Source: Kitasatospora atroaurantiaca
Lineage (GTDB): Bacteria > Actinomycetota > Actinomycetes > Streptomycetales > Streptomycetaceae
Reading direction: 5' to 3'
Length of the DNA stretch: 64,000 nt
Assembly (NCBI RefSeq): GCF_007828955.1
Contig: NZ_VIVR01000001.1
Span: 558,001 to 622,000, forward strand
Positions 51,674-60,576 of this stretch are shown in pieces. Every line of letters starts with the position of its first letter. The first letter of the stretch is position 1. The notes under the pieces were generated by a model. That model worked only from the letters and a program-made list of their open reading frames with translations. It did not search any database and was not told where the DNA came from. A program made the position numbers and the translations under genes.

Positions 51674-52374
51674 TGACCGCACCCGGTGCCGCGCCACAGG
51701 GCCGGGCGGGCGGGGTCGATGCGCTCGACGCGCGCGACCTGTACCGGTTCTTCCGCGCGGGCGAGGAGGAGACCCTCGCGCTGCGCGGGGTCAGTGTGCG
51801 GGTGCGGCCCGGGGAGACTGTCGCTGTCGTCGGGCCGTCCGGCTCGGGCAAGTCCACGCTGGTGGCGTGCCTGGCCGGGTTGGACGAACCCGACGGCGGC
51901 GTCGTCCGTGTCGGTGGCGAGCGGATCAGTCACCGGCCGGAGGCCGAGCGGGCCCGGGTGCGGGCCCGCCGTATCGGCGTCCTGCTGCAGTCCGGCAACC
52001 TCATCGCCCACCTGAGCGTCCGGGACAACATCCGGCTGGCCCGGATCGCCGCCCCCGGAAAGAGCACCCAGGACATCGCCGAGCTGCTGGAGCAGGTCGG
52101 CCTCGCGCACCGCGCCCGGGCCCTGCCGCAGGAACTGGCCGGCGGCGAACTGGCCCGCGCCGGCCTGGCCGTCGCCCTGGCCAACGACCCCGACGTGCTG
52201 CTCGCCGACGAGCCGACGGGTGAACTGGACGGGCAGACGGAGCAGCGCGTTCTGAACCTGCTGCGCGAGCGCGCGAGCGCCGGACACGGCGTGCTGATCG
52301 TCACCCACAGTCCCGAGGCCGTCCGGATCGCCGACCAGGTCATCCCCCTGCGCGACGGGAGGATCCGGACATGA
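51673..52374 (+). CDS. ABC transporter ATPase 1 (MacB/LolD-like), atypical signature
   Basis: 233 residues. Walker A GPSGSGKST (~55), Q-loop LLQSGNL and Walker B VLLADEPTGELDG (~175) are normal. The ABC signature is degenerate: LAGGELARA instead of LSGGQxQR. The H-loop is VTHSPEA. It overlaps the lipoprotein gene by one base and the next ATPase by four. Paired with the neighbouring canonical ATPase and a single FtsX-type permease, it may form a heterodimeric ATPase with one weakened site. Confidence 0.92.
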   Translation: MTAPGAAPQGRAGGVDALDARDLYRFFRAGEEETLALRGVSVRVRPGETVAVVGPSGSGKSTLVACLAGLDEPDGGVVRVGGERISHRPEAERARVRARRIGVLLQSGNLIAHLSVRDNIRLARIAAPGKSTQDIAELLEQVGLAHRARALPQELAGGELARAGLAVALANDPDVLLADEPTGELDGQTEQRVLNLLRERASAGHGVLIVTHSPEAVRIADQVIPLRDGRIRT

Positions 52375-53084
52375 CGTCCCTGGAGGTTCTCGTCCACTGC
52401 CAGGACGCCGCACGCACCTTCGGGCAGGGAGCGGCCGCCGTCGTCGCTGTGCACGGCGCCAGCTGCCGGGTACACGCAGGGGACAGGATCGCGATCACCG
52501 GCCCCTCGGGATCCGGCAAGTCCACGCTGCTGCACCTGATGGCCGGCCTGGAGGAGCCCACCAGTGGCCGGGTGGCCTGGCCCGGCCTCGGCGGCGCAGG
52601 CCGCGACGCCCTGGCCGGGCAGGTCGGTGTCGTCTTCCAGGGCCCGAGTCTGATCCCGGCACTGGACGTGACTGAGAACGCGGGGCTGCCGCTGGTACTG
52701 GCCGGTGTGCCGGAAGCACAGGCCCATCGGCGGGCGCTCGAGGCCCTGGGTCTGGTGGATGCCGCCGACCTGGCGGACAAGCTGCCCGAGGAGCTGTCCG
52801 GCGGCCAGGCCCAGCGGGTCGCCATCGCGCGCGTGCTGGCCCTCGGCCCGCGCCTGGTCCTGGCGGATGAGCCCACCGGACAGCTGGACCGGGCAACGGG
52901 CCAGCACATCGTGGACGTCCTGCTGGCGACCGTGAGCGAGGTCGGGGCCGCGCTCGTGCTGACGACCCACGACCCCGCCATCGCGCAGCGGCTGGATGAG
53001 CGGTGGACCATGCACGAAGGGCGACTGCTCGCCGCTCCGACGACCGATCAGCACCCGCCGGCGGCGGGCCAGGAGGAGACATGA
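52371..53084 (+). CDS. ABC transporter ATPase 2 (MacB/LolD-like)
   Basis: 237 residues; ATGA overlap at both ends. Motifs are canonical: GPSGSGKSTLLHLMAGLEEP (Walker A, ~41), VVFQGPSLIPALDVTEN (Q-loop), ELSGGQAQRVAIARVLA (signature, ~138) and LVLADEPTGQLD (Walker B). It energises the following permease. Such systems drive mechanotransmission, lipoprotein release or antimicrobial peptide resistance rather than bulk import. Confidence 0.95.
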   Translation: MTSLEVLVHCQDAARTFGQGAAAVVAVHGASCRVHAGDRIAITGPSGSGKSTLLHLMAGLEEPTSGRVAWPGLGGAGRDALAGQVGVVFQGPSLIPALDVTENAGLPLVLAGVPEAQAHRRALEALGLVDAADLADKLPEELSGGQAQRVAIARVLALGPRLVLADEPTGQLDRATGQHIVDVLLATVSEVGAALVLTTHDPAIAQRLDERWTMHEGRLLAAPTTDQHPPAAGQEET

Positions 53085-55741
53085 CGATCATCATGTGGGT
53101 CGGCGGGCTGGTCCGCCGACGCGGCGGGCGGCTGCTGGGGACGGTGATCGGCATTGCCCTGGCCGTCGCGGTGGTGGCGGCCCTGGGCTCGTTCCTGACC
53201 GCGTCGAAGTCGACGATGACCGCCCGCGCGGTGCGCTCGGTGGCGGTGGACTGGCAGGTCGAGGTGCAGCCACAGGCCGACCCCGACACGGTCCTGGCAG
53301 CCGTCCGGTCGACTGCCGGAGTGCGGGTCGCCGAGAGCGTCGGATTCGCACGCAGCACCGGATTGCAGGCGATTGCGGGCGGGAGTACGCAGAGCACCGG
53401 GGCAGCCGTCGTCCTCGGCCTGCCGGACGGCTATCCGGCCGCTTTCCCGCAGGAGATCCGGCAGCTGACCGGTGCCTCGTCCGGCATCCTGTTGGCCCAG
53501 CAGACCGCGGCGAACCTGCACACCGCCCCGGGTGACAGCATCACCATCAAGCTGCCCGGCACGGGACCGGCCACGGTCCAGGTCTCCGGCGTGGTCGACC
53601 TGCCGCAGGCCGACTCCCTGTTCCAGAAGATCGGCGCTCCGCCGCAGTCCCAGCCCTCCGCCCCGCCGGACAACGTGGTGCTGCTGCCCTCCGCCCTCTT
53701 CAACACGCTGACGGCTCCCGTGCGGGCCGTCGACCCGGCCGCGGTCACCACGCAGATCCACGTCGCCCGCGACGCGCGGCTGCCCGCCGACCCGGCCGCC
53801 GCGTACACCTCCGCCGTGCGCGCCGCGCACAACCTGGAGGCGAAGACCTCCGGCGGCGCGGTCGTGGGCGACAACCTCGCCGCATCCCTGGACGGCGCCC
53901 GCAAGGACGCCCTGTACGCGCAGATCCTGTTCCTGTTCCTGGGTGCCCCCGGAGCGGTCCTGGCCGCCCTGCTGACGGCGGCCTTCGCCGGCGCCGGCGC
54001 GGACCGGCGGCGCCGCGAGCAGGCGCTGCTGCGCACCCGGGGGCTGCGGTCCCGTCAGGTGGCGGGCCTTGCCGGGCTGGAGGCGGCCCTGGTCGGTGCG
54101 GGCGGCGGCGTGCTCGGCCTCGGTGTCGCCGCTCTGGCCGGTCAGTCCGCTTTCGGCACAGCGTCGTTCGGTGCCACCGCCGCCTCGGCGGCGGGCTGGT
54201 CCGTGGTCGCCCTCGTGCTGGGACTGTCCATCGCCGCGGCGGCCGTCCTGGTACCCGCGCTGCGCGACCTGCGGGTGAGCACCGTCGCCGAGGCCCGCCA
54301 GGTCATCGGCCGTGCCCGCTCGCCCTGGTGGATGCGGTTCGGGCTGGACTTCATCCTGCTGGCCGTCTCACTGCTCATCTTCAAGGCGTCCAGTGGGAAC
54401 CAGTACGCCCTGGTCCTTGCACCGGAGGGAGTGGCGAGCATCTCGGTGTCGTACTGGGCCTTCCTCGGTCCGGCCCTGCTGTGGCTCGGCTCAGCCCTGC
54501 TGCTGTGGCGGCTGGCGACCCTCGCCCTGGCCCACGGCCGCCGTCCGCTGGCCCGTCTCGCCCGGCCGCTGGCCGGCGCGCTCGCCGGCACGACCGCCGC
54601 GAGCATGTCCCGCCGGCGCCGGCCGCTTGCGCGGTCGGCGGTCCTGCTGGCCCTGGCCGTCTCCTTCGCCGCCTCCACCGCGACGTTCAACGCCACCTAC
54701 AAGCAGCAGGCCCAGGTCGACGCAAGGCTGACCAACGGCGCGGACGTCACCGTGACCCAGCCGCCGGGCGCGGGCGTCGGGCCCGACGCCGGGAGCCGGC
54801 TGGCCGTGGCCGGGGTGCGGCATGTCGAGCCGATCCAGCACCGCTTCGCCTACATCGGCGCGGACCTGCAGGACCTCTACGGAGTGCGGCCCGCCACCAT
54901 CGCCTCCGCCACCTCCCTGCAGGACGCCTACTTCGCCGGCGGCACCGCCAAGAGCCTGATGGCCCAGCTCGCCTCCCGCCCGGACTCCCTGCTTGTCAGC
55001 GAGGAGACCGTCAAGGACTTCCAGCTGGCCCCGGGCGACACCGTCAACCTGCGACTGCAGGACAGCCGGACCAAGGACCTGCACACCGTCGCCTTCCACT
55101 ACGCGGGCGTCGTCAAGGAGTTCCCCACCGCCCCCAAGGACAGCTTCTTCGTCACCAACGCCGACTACGTCGCCCAGACGACGGGCAACAACGCAGTCGG
55201 CGCGTTCCTCCTCGACACCGGCGGCACGCACCAGAAGGCCGTGGCCAGCCAGCTGCGTCAACAGCTCGGCACCAGCGTCACCGTCACCGACATCACCCAG
55301 ACCCGCTCCGCCGTCGGCTCCAGCCTCACCTCGGTCGACCTGGCCGGACTCACCCGGATCGAACTCGCCTTCGCGGTCCTGCTCGCCGCCGCCGCAGGCG
55401 GCATCGTCCTGGCCCTGGGCCTGGCCGAACGCCGCCGCACCTTCGCCATCACCACCGTCCTCGGCGCCACCCGCAGGCAGCTGCGGGGACTGGTCCTCAG
55501 CGAGGCGGCCGTCATGACCCTGGGCGGCCTGACCGGCGGCGCACTCATCGGATGGGCCCTGTCGCAGATGCTGGTCAAGGTCCTGACCGGCGTCTTCGAC
55601 CCACCGCCCGCGACCATCGCGATCCCCTGGCCCTACCTCGGCGTCACCATCCTCGCCGCCGTCGCCGCCATCGCCGCCGCGGCCCTGAACAGCGCCCGCC
55701 GATCCACCCGACCCGCCGTCGAAGAACTCCGTGAACTCTGA
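53081..55741 (+). CDS. FtsX/MacB-type ABC permease
   Basis: 886 residues. One TM helix near the N-terminus (LLGTVIGIALAVAVVAALGSFL) is followed by a large extracellular domain (~40-275), then three TM segments (AQILFLFLGAPGAVLAALLTA, a LVGAGGGVLGLGVAALAGQ segment and WSVVALVLGLSIAAAAVLVPAL), two central TMs, a second extracellular domain (~530-745), and a final FtsX domain (FAVLLAAAAGGIVLALGLAE, TLGGLTGGALIGWAL, LGVTILAAVAAIAAAAL). The duplicated FtsX architecture suits the two ATPases encoded just upstream. Probable substrates are peptides or lipoproteins (inference). Confidence 0.92.
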   Translation: MTIIMWVGGLVRRRGGRLLGTVIGIALAVAVVAALGSFLTASKSTMTARAVRSVAVDWQVEVQPQADPDTVLAAVRSTAGVRVAESVGFARSTGLQAIAGGSTQSTGAAVVLGLPDGYPAAFPQEIRQLTGASSGILLAQQTAANLHTAPGDSITIKLPGTGPATVQVSGVVDLPQADSLFQKIGAPPQSQPSAPPDNVVLLPSALFNTLTAPVRAVDPAAVTTQIHVARDARLPADPAAAYTSAVRAAHNLEAKTSGGAVVGDNLAASLDGARKDALYAQILFLFLGAPGAVLAALLTAAFAGAGADRRRREQALLRTRGLRSRQVAGLAGLEAALVGAGGGVLGLGVAALAGQSAFGTASFGATAASAAGWSVVALVLGLSIAAAAVLVPALRDLRVSTVAEARQVIGRARSPWWMRFGLDFILLAVSLLIFKASSGNQYALVLAPEGVASISVSYWAFLGPALLWLGSALLLWRLATLALAHGRRPLARLARPLAGALAGTTAASMSRRRRPLARSAVLLALAVSFAASTATFNATYKQQAQVDARLTNGADVTVTQPPGAGVGPDAGSRLAVAGVRHVEPIQHRFAYIGADLQDLYGVRPATIASATSLQDAYFAGGTAKSLMAQLASRPDSLLVSEETVKDFQLAPGDTVNLRLQDSRTKDLHTVAFHYAGVVKEFPTAPKDSFFVTNADYVAQTTGNNAVGAFLLDTGGTHQKAVASQLRQQLGTSVTVTDITQTRSAVGSSLTSVDLAGLTRIELAFAVLLAAAAGGIVLALGLAERRRTFAITTVLGATRRQLRGLVLSEAAVMTLGGLTGGALIGWALSQMLVKVLTGVFDPPPATIAIPWPYLGVTILAAVAAIAAAALNSARRSTRPAVEELREL

Positions 55742-55887
55742 CGCCGTGAAACGTGACGGCACATCAGATCATTTCGCGCGCGATAACCGTGTTGCCCGAG
55801 CGGCGCTCCAACCCGTGTCGGACGCCGTCCCACCCGGCGCAGCTGCAGGCGCCGCGCTCCGGCATACCGCCCGCTACCCTTCCAGGC

Positions 55888-56625
55888 ATGCCCGCGCCCG
55901 CACCCCAGGACCGCACCCGCGTCCTCGTCATCGAGGACGACGACACCATCGGCCGCCACCTCGAGACCGGACTGCGCGGCAGCGGCTACAGCTGCACATG
56001 GTGCCGCACCGGAGCGAGCGGGCTGGCCCAGATCGGCAACAACCCCCAGGACGTCGTACTCCTGGACCTCGGCCTGCCCGACACCGACGGCATCGACATC
56101 GCCCGCCAATTGCGCTCCCGATTCCCCGACCTGCTCATCGTCATCCTCACCGCCCGCAGCGACGAGATCGACGTCATCGCCGGCCTGGACGCCGGAGCCG
56201 ACGACTACCTGGTCAAACCCTTCAGCCTGACCGTGCTGCTCGCCCGGCTGCGTGCCCACCTCCGTCGCCGCCCCACCGGCACGCCGCCCGACGAGACCCC
56301 GATCCGCCTCGGCGACCTGACCGTGGACCCCGCCGCACGACGCTGCCTGATCGCCGGGAACGAGATCGCCCTGCGCCCCAAGGAATTCGAACTCCTCACC
56401 GCCCTGGCCCAACACGCGGGCACCGCAGTCTCCCGCGAGACCCTGATGGCGCAGGTCTGGGACGAGAACTGGTTCGGACCGACCAAGACCCTGGACGTCA
56501 CCATGGCCTCCCTGCGCCGCCGCCTGCACGAGGCGGCTGCCTCCTCCCCGGTCCCCCCGCGACTGCCGGCGATCACGACCCTGCGCGGCCACGGTTACCG
56601 GCTGGACCTCGCCGACCAGGACTGA
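55888..56625 (+). CDS. OmpR/PhoB-type response regulator
   Basis: 245 residues from ATG 55888. The receiver domain has VIEDDD at residues ~14-19, phospho-acceptor Asp60 in VVLLDLGLPD, Thr in VILTARS and Lys in DDYLVKPFS. The winged-helix DNA-binding domain follows (LRPKEFELLTALAQHAG, TLRGHGYRLDL). It lies 146 bp after the permease gene. Its cognate kinase is probably the one at 49560-50846 at the other end of the ABC operon, making a five-gene sensing-and-export unit. Confidence 0.93.
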   Translation: MPAPAPQDRTRVLVIEDDDTIGRHLETGLRGSGYSCTWCRTGASGLAQIGNNPQDVVLLDLGLPDTDGIDIARQLRSRFPDLLIVILTARSDEIDVIAGLDAGADDYLVKPFSLTVLLARLRAHLRRRPTGTPPDETPIRLGDLTVDPAARRCLIAGNEIALRPKEFELLTALAQHAGTAVSRETLMAQVWDENWFGPTKTLDVTMASLRRRLHEAAASSPVPPRLPAITTLRGHGYRLDLADQD

Positions 56626-56658
56626 CAACGCGGCGACAGAGCAGAGACCAGAACCAGG

Positions 56659-56976
56659 TCAGGGATGCTCTGCGCTCTCCCCGAGCACCCACGCCAGCGC
56701 GCGCACCACCCCACGGGCGAAGTCGCGCTCCTCCTGGTCGCGGAGCGGATTGTTCGAGGTGGCGCGGGCGGCCCGCTCCTCCCCGCGCAGCTGAGCGTCG
56801 CTGGGGACCACCTCCGACGTCAGTGTCGCGCCGCTGACCGGTCCGACGTGCCTGCGGCCAGCCGCCCACCGGTAGCCGGCCAGCGCTCCGCGGACCTGCG
56901 GCCCGGCCTCGGCCACGCTCTCCAGCCGGACGATCTCCGCCTCGACCTGCTCCAACCCCCGGACGCCGACGAGCAC
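56659..56976 (-). CDS. Small hypothetical protein
   Basis: 105 residues from GTG 56976. Helical and charged (GLEQVEAEIVRLESVAEAG, then NPLRDQEERDFARGVVRALAWVLG near the C-terminus), with no signal peptide or TM helix. It converges with the response regulator gene with 33 bp between stops. No family recognised. Confidence 0.55.
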   Translation of the reverse strand: MLVGVRGLEQVEAEIVRLESVAEAGPQVRGALAGYRWAAGRRHVGPVSGATLTSEVVPSDAQLRGEERAARATSNNPLRDQEERDFARGVVRALAWVLGESAEHP

Positions 56977-57231
56977 TGCTCACCTTCCGCCACACCGGGC
57001 GAGATCGGCACCGACATGCGCCCCGGCACCCCACCCCGGCACTTCCGGATGCCAGAAGGTCGTCGCGTCTCACCGGGGTTCGGACACAGGCACTGCGCGG
57101 TGCATGACCGCGCCCCGCACCCGCGCTGCCGGCAGGCCGGGCTGCGCGGCGGGCGCGGGTGGGGACGACAACTGCGGGCCGCAGGCCATGCTCGCGCCGC
57201 AACGGCCGGGCAAGCCCTGGGGCGCGTTCGA

Positions 57232-57552
57232 TCACTCCGCTCCGGTGAACCGGTGGTCGACGGCGCTGGACGAGTCGGCGTGGCCGCCGGGCCCGTCGGA
57301 GACGCCGTTCTCCGGTGCCTCGCCGGACCGCTCCTGCTCCCCGGTCGCGCCGGACTTCCCGAGGTCCGGGGCCCTCTGGTCGCCCTGCTGAATGTTGTCC
57401 GGGTCCGCACCACGGTCTTCGGTGGTCACGGAGGCTGGCACGGTATGCGGCGCCGGCGTGGACGACGACGCCATCGCGATACCGCCACCCGCCCCACCGG
57501 CCAGCAGTACGGAGCCGGCGATGAGTGCGAGCCTGCGTCGGGTGATGGTCAT
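57232..57552 (-). CDS. Small secreted protein divergent from the second two-component system
   Basis: 106 residues from ATG 57552 with GGAGGGAGA upstream. A signal peptide (RRRLALIAGSVLLAGGAGGGIAMA-SS) leads a Ser/Gly/Asp-rich, probably disordered, acidic mature part. It is divergent from the regulator at 57708, and three 11-bp repeats lie between them, so it is a likely target of that regulator. Confidence 0.7.
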   Translation of the reverse strand: MTITRRRLALIAGSVLLAGGAGGGIAMASSSTPAPHTVPASVTTEDRGADPDNIQQGDQRAPDLGKSGATGEQERSGEAPENGVSDGPGGHADSSSAVDHRFTGAE

Positions 57553-57616
57553 CTGCGTCTCCCTCCCTGATGGGGATGGATGTCCTCTGCGGACAGACCC
57601 AGCCTCCGCTCCGGCC

Positions 57617-57649
57617 GCTGAGAGGATGCTGAGAGGATGCTGAGAGCCG
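57617..57649. promoter_or_regulatory. Three tandem 11-bp repeats, probable response-regulator site
   Basis: GCTGAGAGGAT occurs at 57617 and 57628, and GCTGAGAGCCG at 57639. One-turn (11-bp) direct repeats are the usual recognition pattern of OmpR/PhoB regulators. They are 59 bp before the regulator gene and 65 bp before the divergent small secreted protein gene. Confidence 0.7.
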
Positions 57650-57707
57650 CACCGACGCTCACCGGGCCGCTCCCACCGTGCGGGGTACGGTGTGAATGAG
57701 GCAGGCC

Positions 57708-58385
57708 ATGCGGGTACTGGTGATCGAGGACGAACAGGGGCTCGCGGCGGCGATAGCGCGAGGGCTCGCCGAGGAGGGCTTCGCGGTCGACGTGGCTCAC
57801 GACGGCGTCGACGGGCTGTGGAGTGCCACGCACGAGCCGCACGACGTCATCATCCTGGACATCATGCTGCCCGGGCTCTCCGGGTACGAGGTGCTCAAGC
57901 GCCTGCGGGCAGCACAGGTATGGACCCCCGTACTCATGCTGACCGCCAAGGACGGCGAGTACGACGAGGCCGACGCACTCGACCTCGGAGCCGACGACTA
58001 CCTCAGCAAGCCCTTCTCCTACGTCGTCCTGCTGGCCCACCTGCGCGCCCTGCTGCGGCGCGTGGCACCGGCCCGCCCGGCGGTACTGGCGGCTGCAGAC
58101 CTCACCCTGGACCCGGCCCGGCATCAGTGCCGTCGCGCCGAACGGGAGATCACCCTGACCCCGCGGGAGTTCGCGCTCCTGGAGTTCCTGCTGCGCCACC
58201 CCGATGAGGTGGTCAGCAAGACCGACATCCTCACCCACGTGTGGGACGAGAACTTCGACGGCGACAGCAACATCGTCGAGGTCTACGTCGGCTACCTGCG
58301 GCGCAAGATCGACGCCCCGTTCAACCGGCGGACGATCGAGACCGTCCGCGGCGTCGGCTACCGGCTGCTGAGCACCGGGGGGTGA
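57708..58385 (+). CDS. OmpR/PhoB-type response regulator of the second system
   Basis: 225 residues. The receiver contains VIEDEQ, Asp51 in VIILDIMLPG, LTAKDG and DDYLSKPFS; the winged helix has LTPREFALLEFLLRHP and ETVRGVGYRLL. ATG 57708 gives the canonical MRVLVIEDE start; ATG 57696 would add four residues. It ends 4 bp before its kinase gene. It likely binds the three 11-bp repeats upstream, controlling itself and the small secreted protein. Confidence 0.94.
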   Translation: MRVLVIEDEQGLAAAIARGLAEEGFAVDVAHDGVDGLWSATHEPHDVIILDIMLPGLSGYEVLKRLRAAQVWTPVLMLTAKDGEYDEADALDLGADDYLSKPFSYVVLLAHLRALLRRVAPARPAVLAAADLTLDPARHQCRRAEREITLTPREFALLEFLLRHPDEVVSKTDILTHVWDENFDGDSNIVEVYVGYLRRKIDAPFNRRTIETVRGVGYRLLSTGG

Positions 58386-58389
58386 GCCG

Positions 58390-59760
58390 ATGGGTACTCG
58401 GATCACGGCATGGTGGGCTCGGCGGTCGCTGCGCCTGCGCCTGAGCGCCGCCGCCGGCGTGGTGATCGCGGCCGCCCTGGCGGGAGCCGCCGTGCTGCTC
58501 GTCGCCTGGCTCCACGCCAGCCTCATCCACCACCTCGACCAGACCGCCCTCCAGCGTGCCCAGGTCGTCGCAGCGGCCCTCGAGACAGGAGGCGTCACCT
58601 CCTCCCTTCCGGCCTCCGAGGAGGGCGACACCGCAGTACAGGTGATCGACAGCGCCGGGGCAGTCCGGGCCAGCTCGACCAACCTGGAGGGCGAGCCACG
58701 CCTGTTCACCTTCTCCGCTGCCACCTCCGGCGACCCGCAGCCCCGCACGGTCCACGGCCTGCCCCTGGGCGAGAACGGCGCCTGGCGAGCCGTAGCCGTC
58801 CCCGCAGGGACAACGCCCGATCCGCTCACCGTGTACGTCGCCGTGCCCACCGCCACGGTGGACCACAACCTCGCCCAGCTCACCACCGGCCTCGCCGTCG
58901 CCGTGCCCGTGGTCGTCGGCCTGCTCACCGGCGTCACATGGCTACTCACCGGACGCGCGCTGAGACCAGTCGACGCCCTGCGGGCCCAAGCGGCGGAGAT
59001 CACCGCCTCCGACCTCGGCCGCCGCCTCGACGTCCCGCCCGCCAACGACGATCTCGGCCGGCTCGCCACAACCCTCAACGACCTGCTCGCCCGGCTGGAC
59101 GCCGCCACACGGCAGCAGCGCCAATTCGTCGCGGACGCCGCCCACGAGCTGCGCAGCCCCCTGAGTAGCCTGCGCACGCAGCTCGAGGTAGCCGCCCGGC
59201 ACCCCGGCTCGGCGCAATGGCGCACCCTCGCCCCCGACCTGGCGGAGGAGGCCGAACGGCTCTCCCGGCTGGTCGACGACCTCGTGTGGCTGGCCCGCCT
59301 CGACGCCCGCCCCCGCCTGCGGCGCCGCCCGGTGGACCTGGACGAGATCGTCTTCACCGAGGTCCGCCACGCCAGGCAGCAGACGCCTCTCGTCATCGAC
59401 GAGAGCGCGGTCGGCGCGGCGCGGGTGAGCGGCGACGCCGAGGCGCTCGCCCGTACCGTGCGCAACCTGCTGGACAACGCGGCCCGGCACGCGACCGGCC
59501 GCGTCGAGGTGCGCCTCGCGGTCCACGACGGCGTCGCCGAACTGGTGGTCGCCGACGATGGGCCCGGTATCCCGGAAGCCGACCGGCAACGTGTTTTCGA
59601 GCGCTTCACGCGCCTCGACACCGCACGTGCGAGGAACGCCGGCGGCAGCGGACTCGGGCTGGCCATCGTCCACGACATCGTCACCGGCCACCACGGCAGC
59701 GTCCACATCGAGGACAACGCCCCGGGCGCCCGGCTCGTCGTCCGCCTTCCCGCCCACTGA
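58390..59760 (+). CDS. Sensor histidine kinase of the second system
   Basis: 456 residues. TM1 (AAAGVVIAAALAGAAVLLVAWL, ~20-41), a ~130-residue sensor domain, TM2 (GLAVAVPVVVGLLTGVTWLL), HAMP (RALRPVDALRAQAAEI), His252 in AAHELRSPLSSLR, and an ATPase domain (LLDNAARHA, DDGPGIPEADRQRVFERF, GGSGLGLAIVHDIV). It follows its response regulator by 4 bp. The signal is unknown. Confidence 0.94.
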   Translation: MGTRITAWWARRSLRLRLSAAAGVVIAAALAGAAVLLVAWLHASLIHHLDQTALQRAQVVAAALETGGVTSSLPASEEGDTAVQVIDSAGAVRASSTNLEGEPRLFTFSAATSGDPQPRTVHGLPLGENGAWRAVAVPAGTTPDPLTVYVAVPTATVDHNLAQLTTGLAVAVPVVVGLLTGVTWLLTGRALRPVDALRAQAAEITASDLGRRLDVPPANDDLGRLATTLNDLLARLDAATRQQRQFVADAAHELRSPLSSLRTQLEVAARHPGSAQWRTLAPDLAEEAERLSRLVDDLVWLARLDARPRLRRRPVDLDEIVFTEVRHARQQTPLVIDESAVGAARVSGDAEALARTVRNLLDNAARHATGRVEVRLAVHDGVAELVVADDGPGIPEADRQRVFERFTRLDTARARNAGGSGLGLAIVHDIVTGHHGSVHIEDNAPGARLVVRLPAH

Positions 59761-59889
59761 GAGCTGACCCCATCAGCAACACGTGAGGCGTGCTGACCAG
59801 CAGTTTGGGAAGGGATCTTGAGCCGAGGGGGAAGGATCACATTCCGGACCTTGTGTAGTCGCCGGTCAGCGGATTGTGTCGGTTGACCG

Positions 59890-60552
59890 GAGTACGCGAT
59901 CAACCCGATACTCGGCGCGCTGCTGTTCGTCACCTTCCTCCAGGTCCCGGCCGCCGAACTGCTCCGGTCCCTTCGCGACGGCCGGTTCCTGTCCGCCGCG
60001 GTGGTGGTGAACTTCGTCGTGGTGCCGCTGGTCGTCGCCGCGATGTTCACCTTCCTGCCCGCCGACCAGGCGGTGCGCCTCGGCGTCCTGCTGGTGCTGC
60101 TGTGCCCGTGCGTGGACTACGTCATCGTCTTCTCCGGCCTGGCCAGCGGCTCCAACCGCCGCCTCCTCGCTGCCACCCCCGTCCTCCTGGTCGCCCAGAT
60201 GCTGCTGCTGCCGGGCTTCCTCTACCTGTTCATGGGCTGGGAGCTCGCCGACGTCGTCGAGGTCGGCCCGTACTACGTGATCTTCCTGGTCGTGATGGCG
60301 TTCGCGGGGAAGGCCGTGGCCCGGCTGATCCGCCTCGATTCCGGCGCCGGCCGGGCGATCGTGTTCACCGGCGCGACCCGCAACTCCCTCGTCGTCCTGC
60401 CGCTCGCCCTGGCCCCGCCCGGCGACCTGGCCGTCGCCGCGGTCGTCGTGGTCACCCGGACCCTGGTCGAGGTCCTCGGCATGGTCACCTTCGTCCGCCT
60501 GGTCCCGCGCCTGGTGCCCGGCGACGCCCCGGCGCAGGCCGCGTCGCTCTGA
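59890..60552 (+). pseudogene. Eroded Acr3/BASS-type arsenite transporter
   Basis: The frame opens after a stop codon with EYAINPILGALLFVTFLQVP, which belongs inside helix 2 of arsenic-resistance (Acr3/BASS) transporters; no start codon or helix 1 is present. LLCPCVDYVIVFSGLA has the Cys that Acr3 proteins use. After LYLFMGWEL the sequence jumps to VVMAFAGKAVARLIRLDSG, skipping ~70 residues but staying in frame, then GATRNSLVVLPLALA and the normal end. A GTG at 60001 could start a shorter product, but N-terminal and internal losses make function unlikely. Confidence 0.75.
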
Positions 60553-60576
60553 CACCCTGCCATCCGGATCGGCCAG

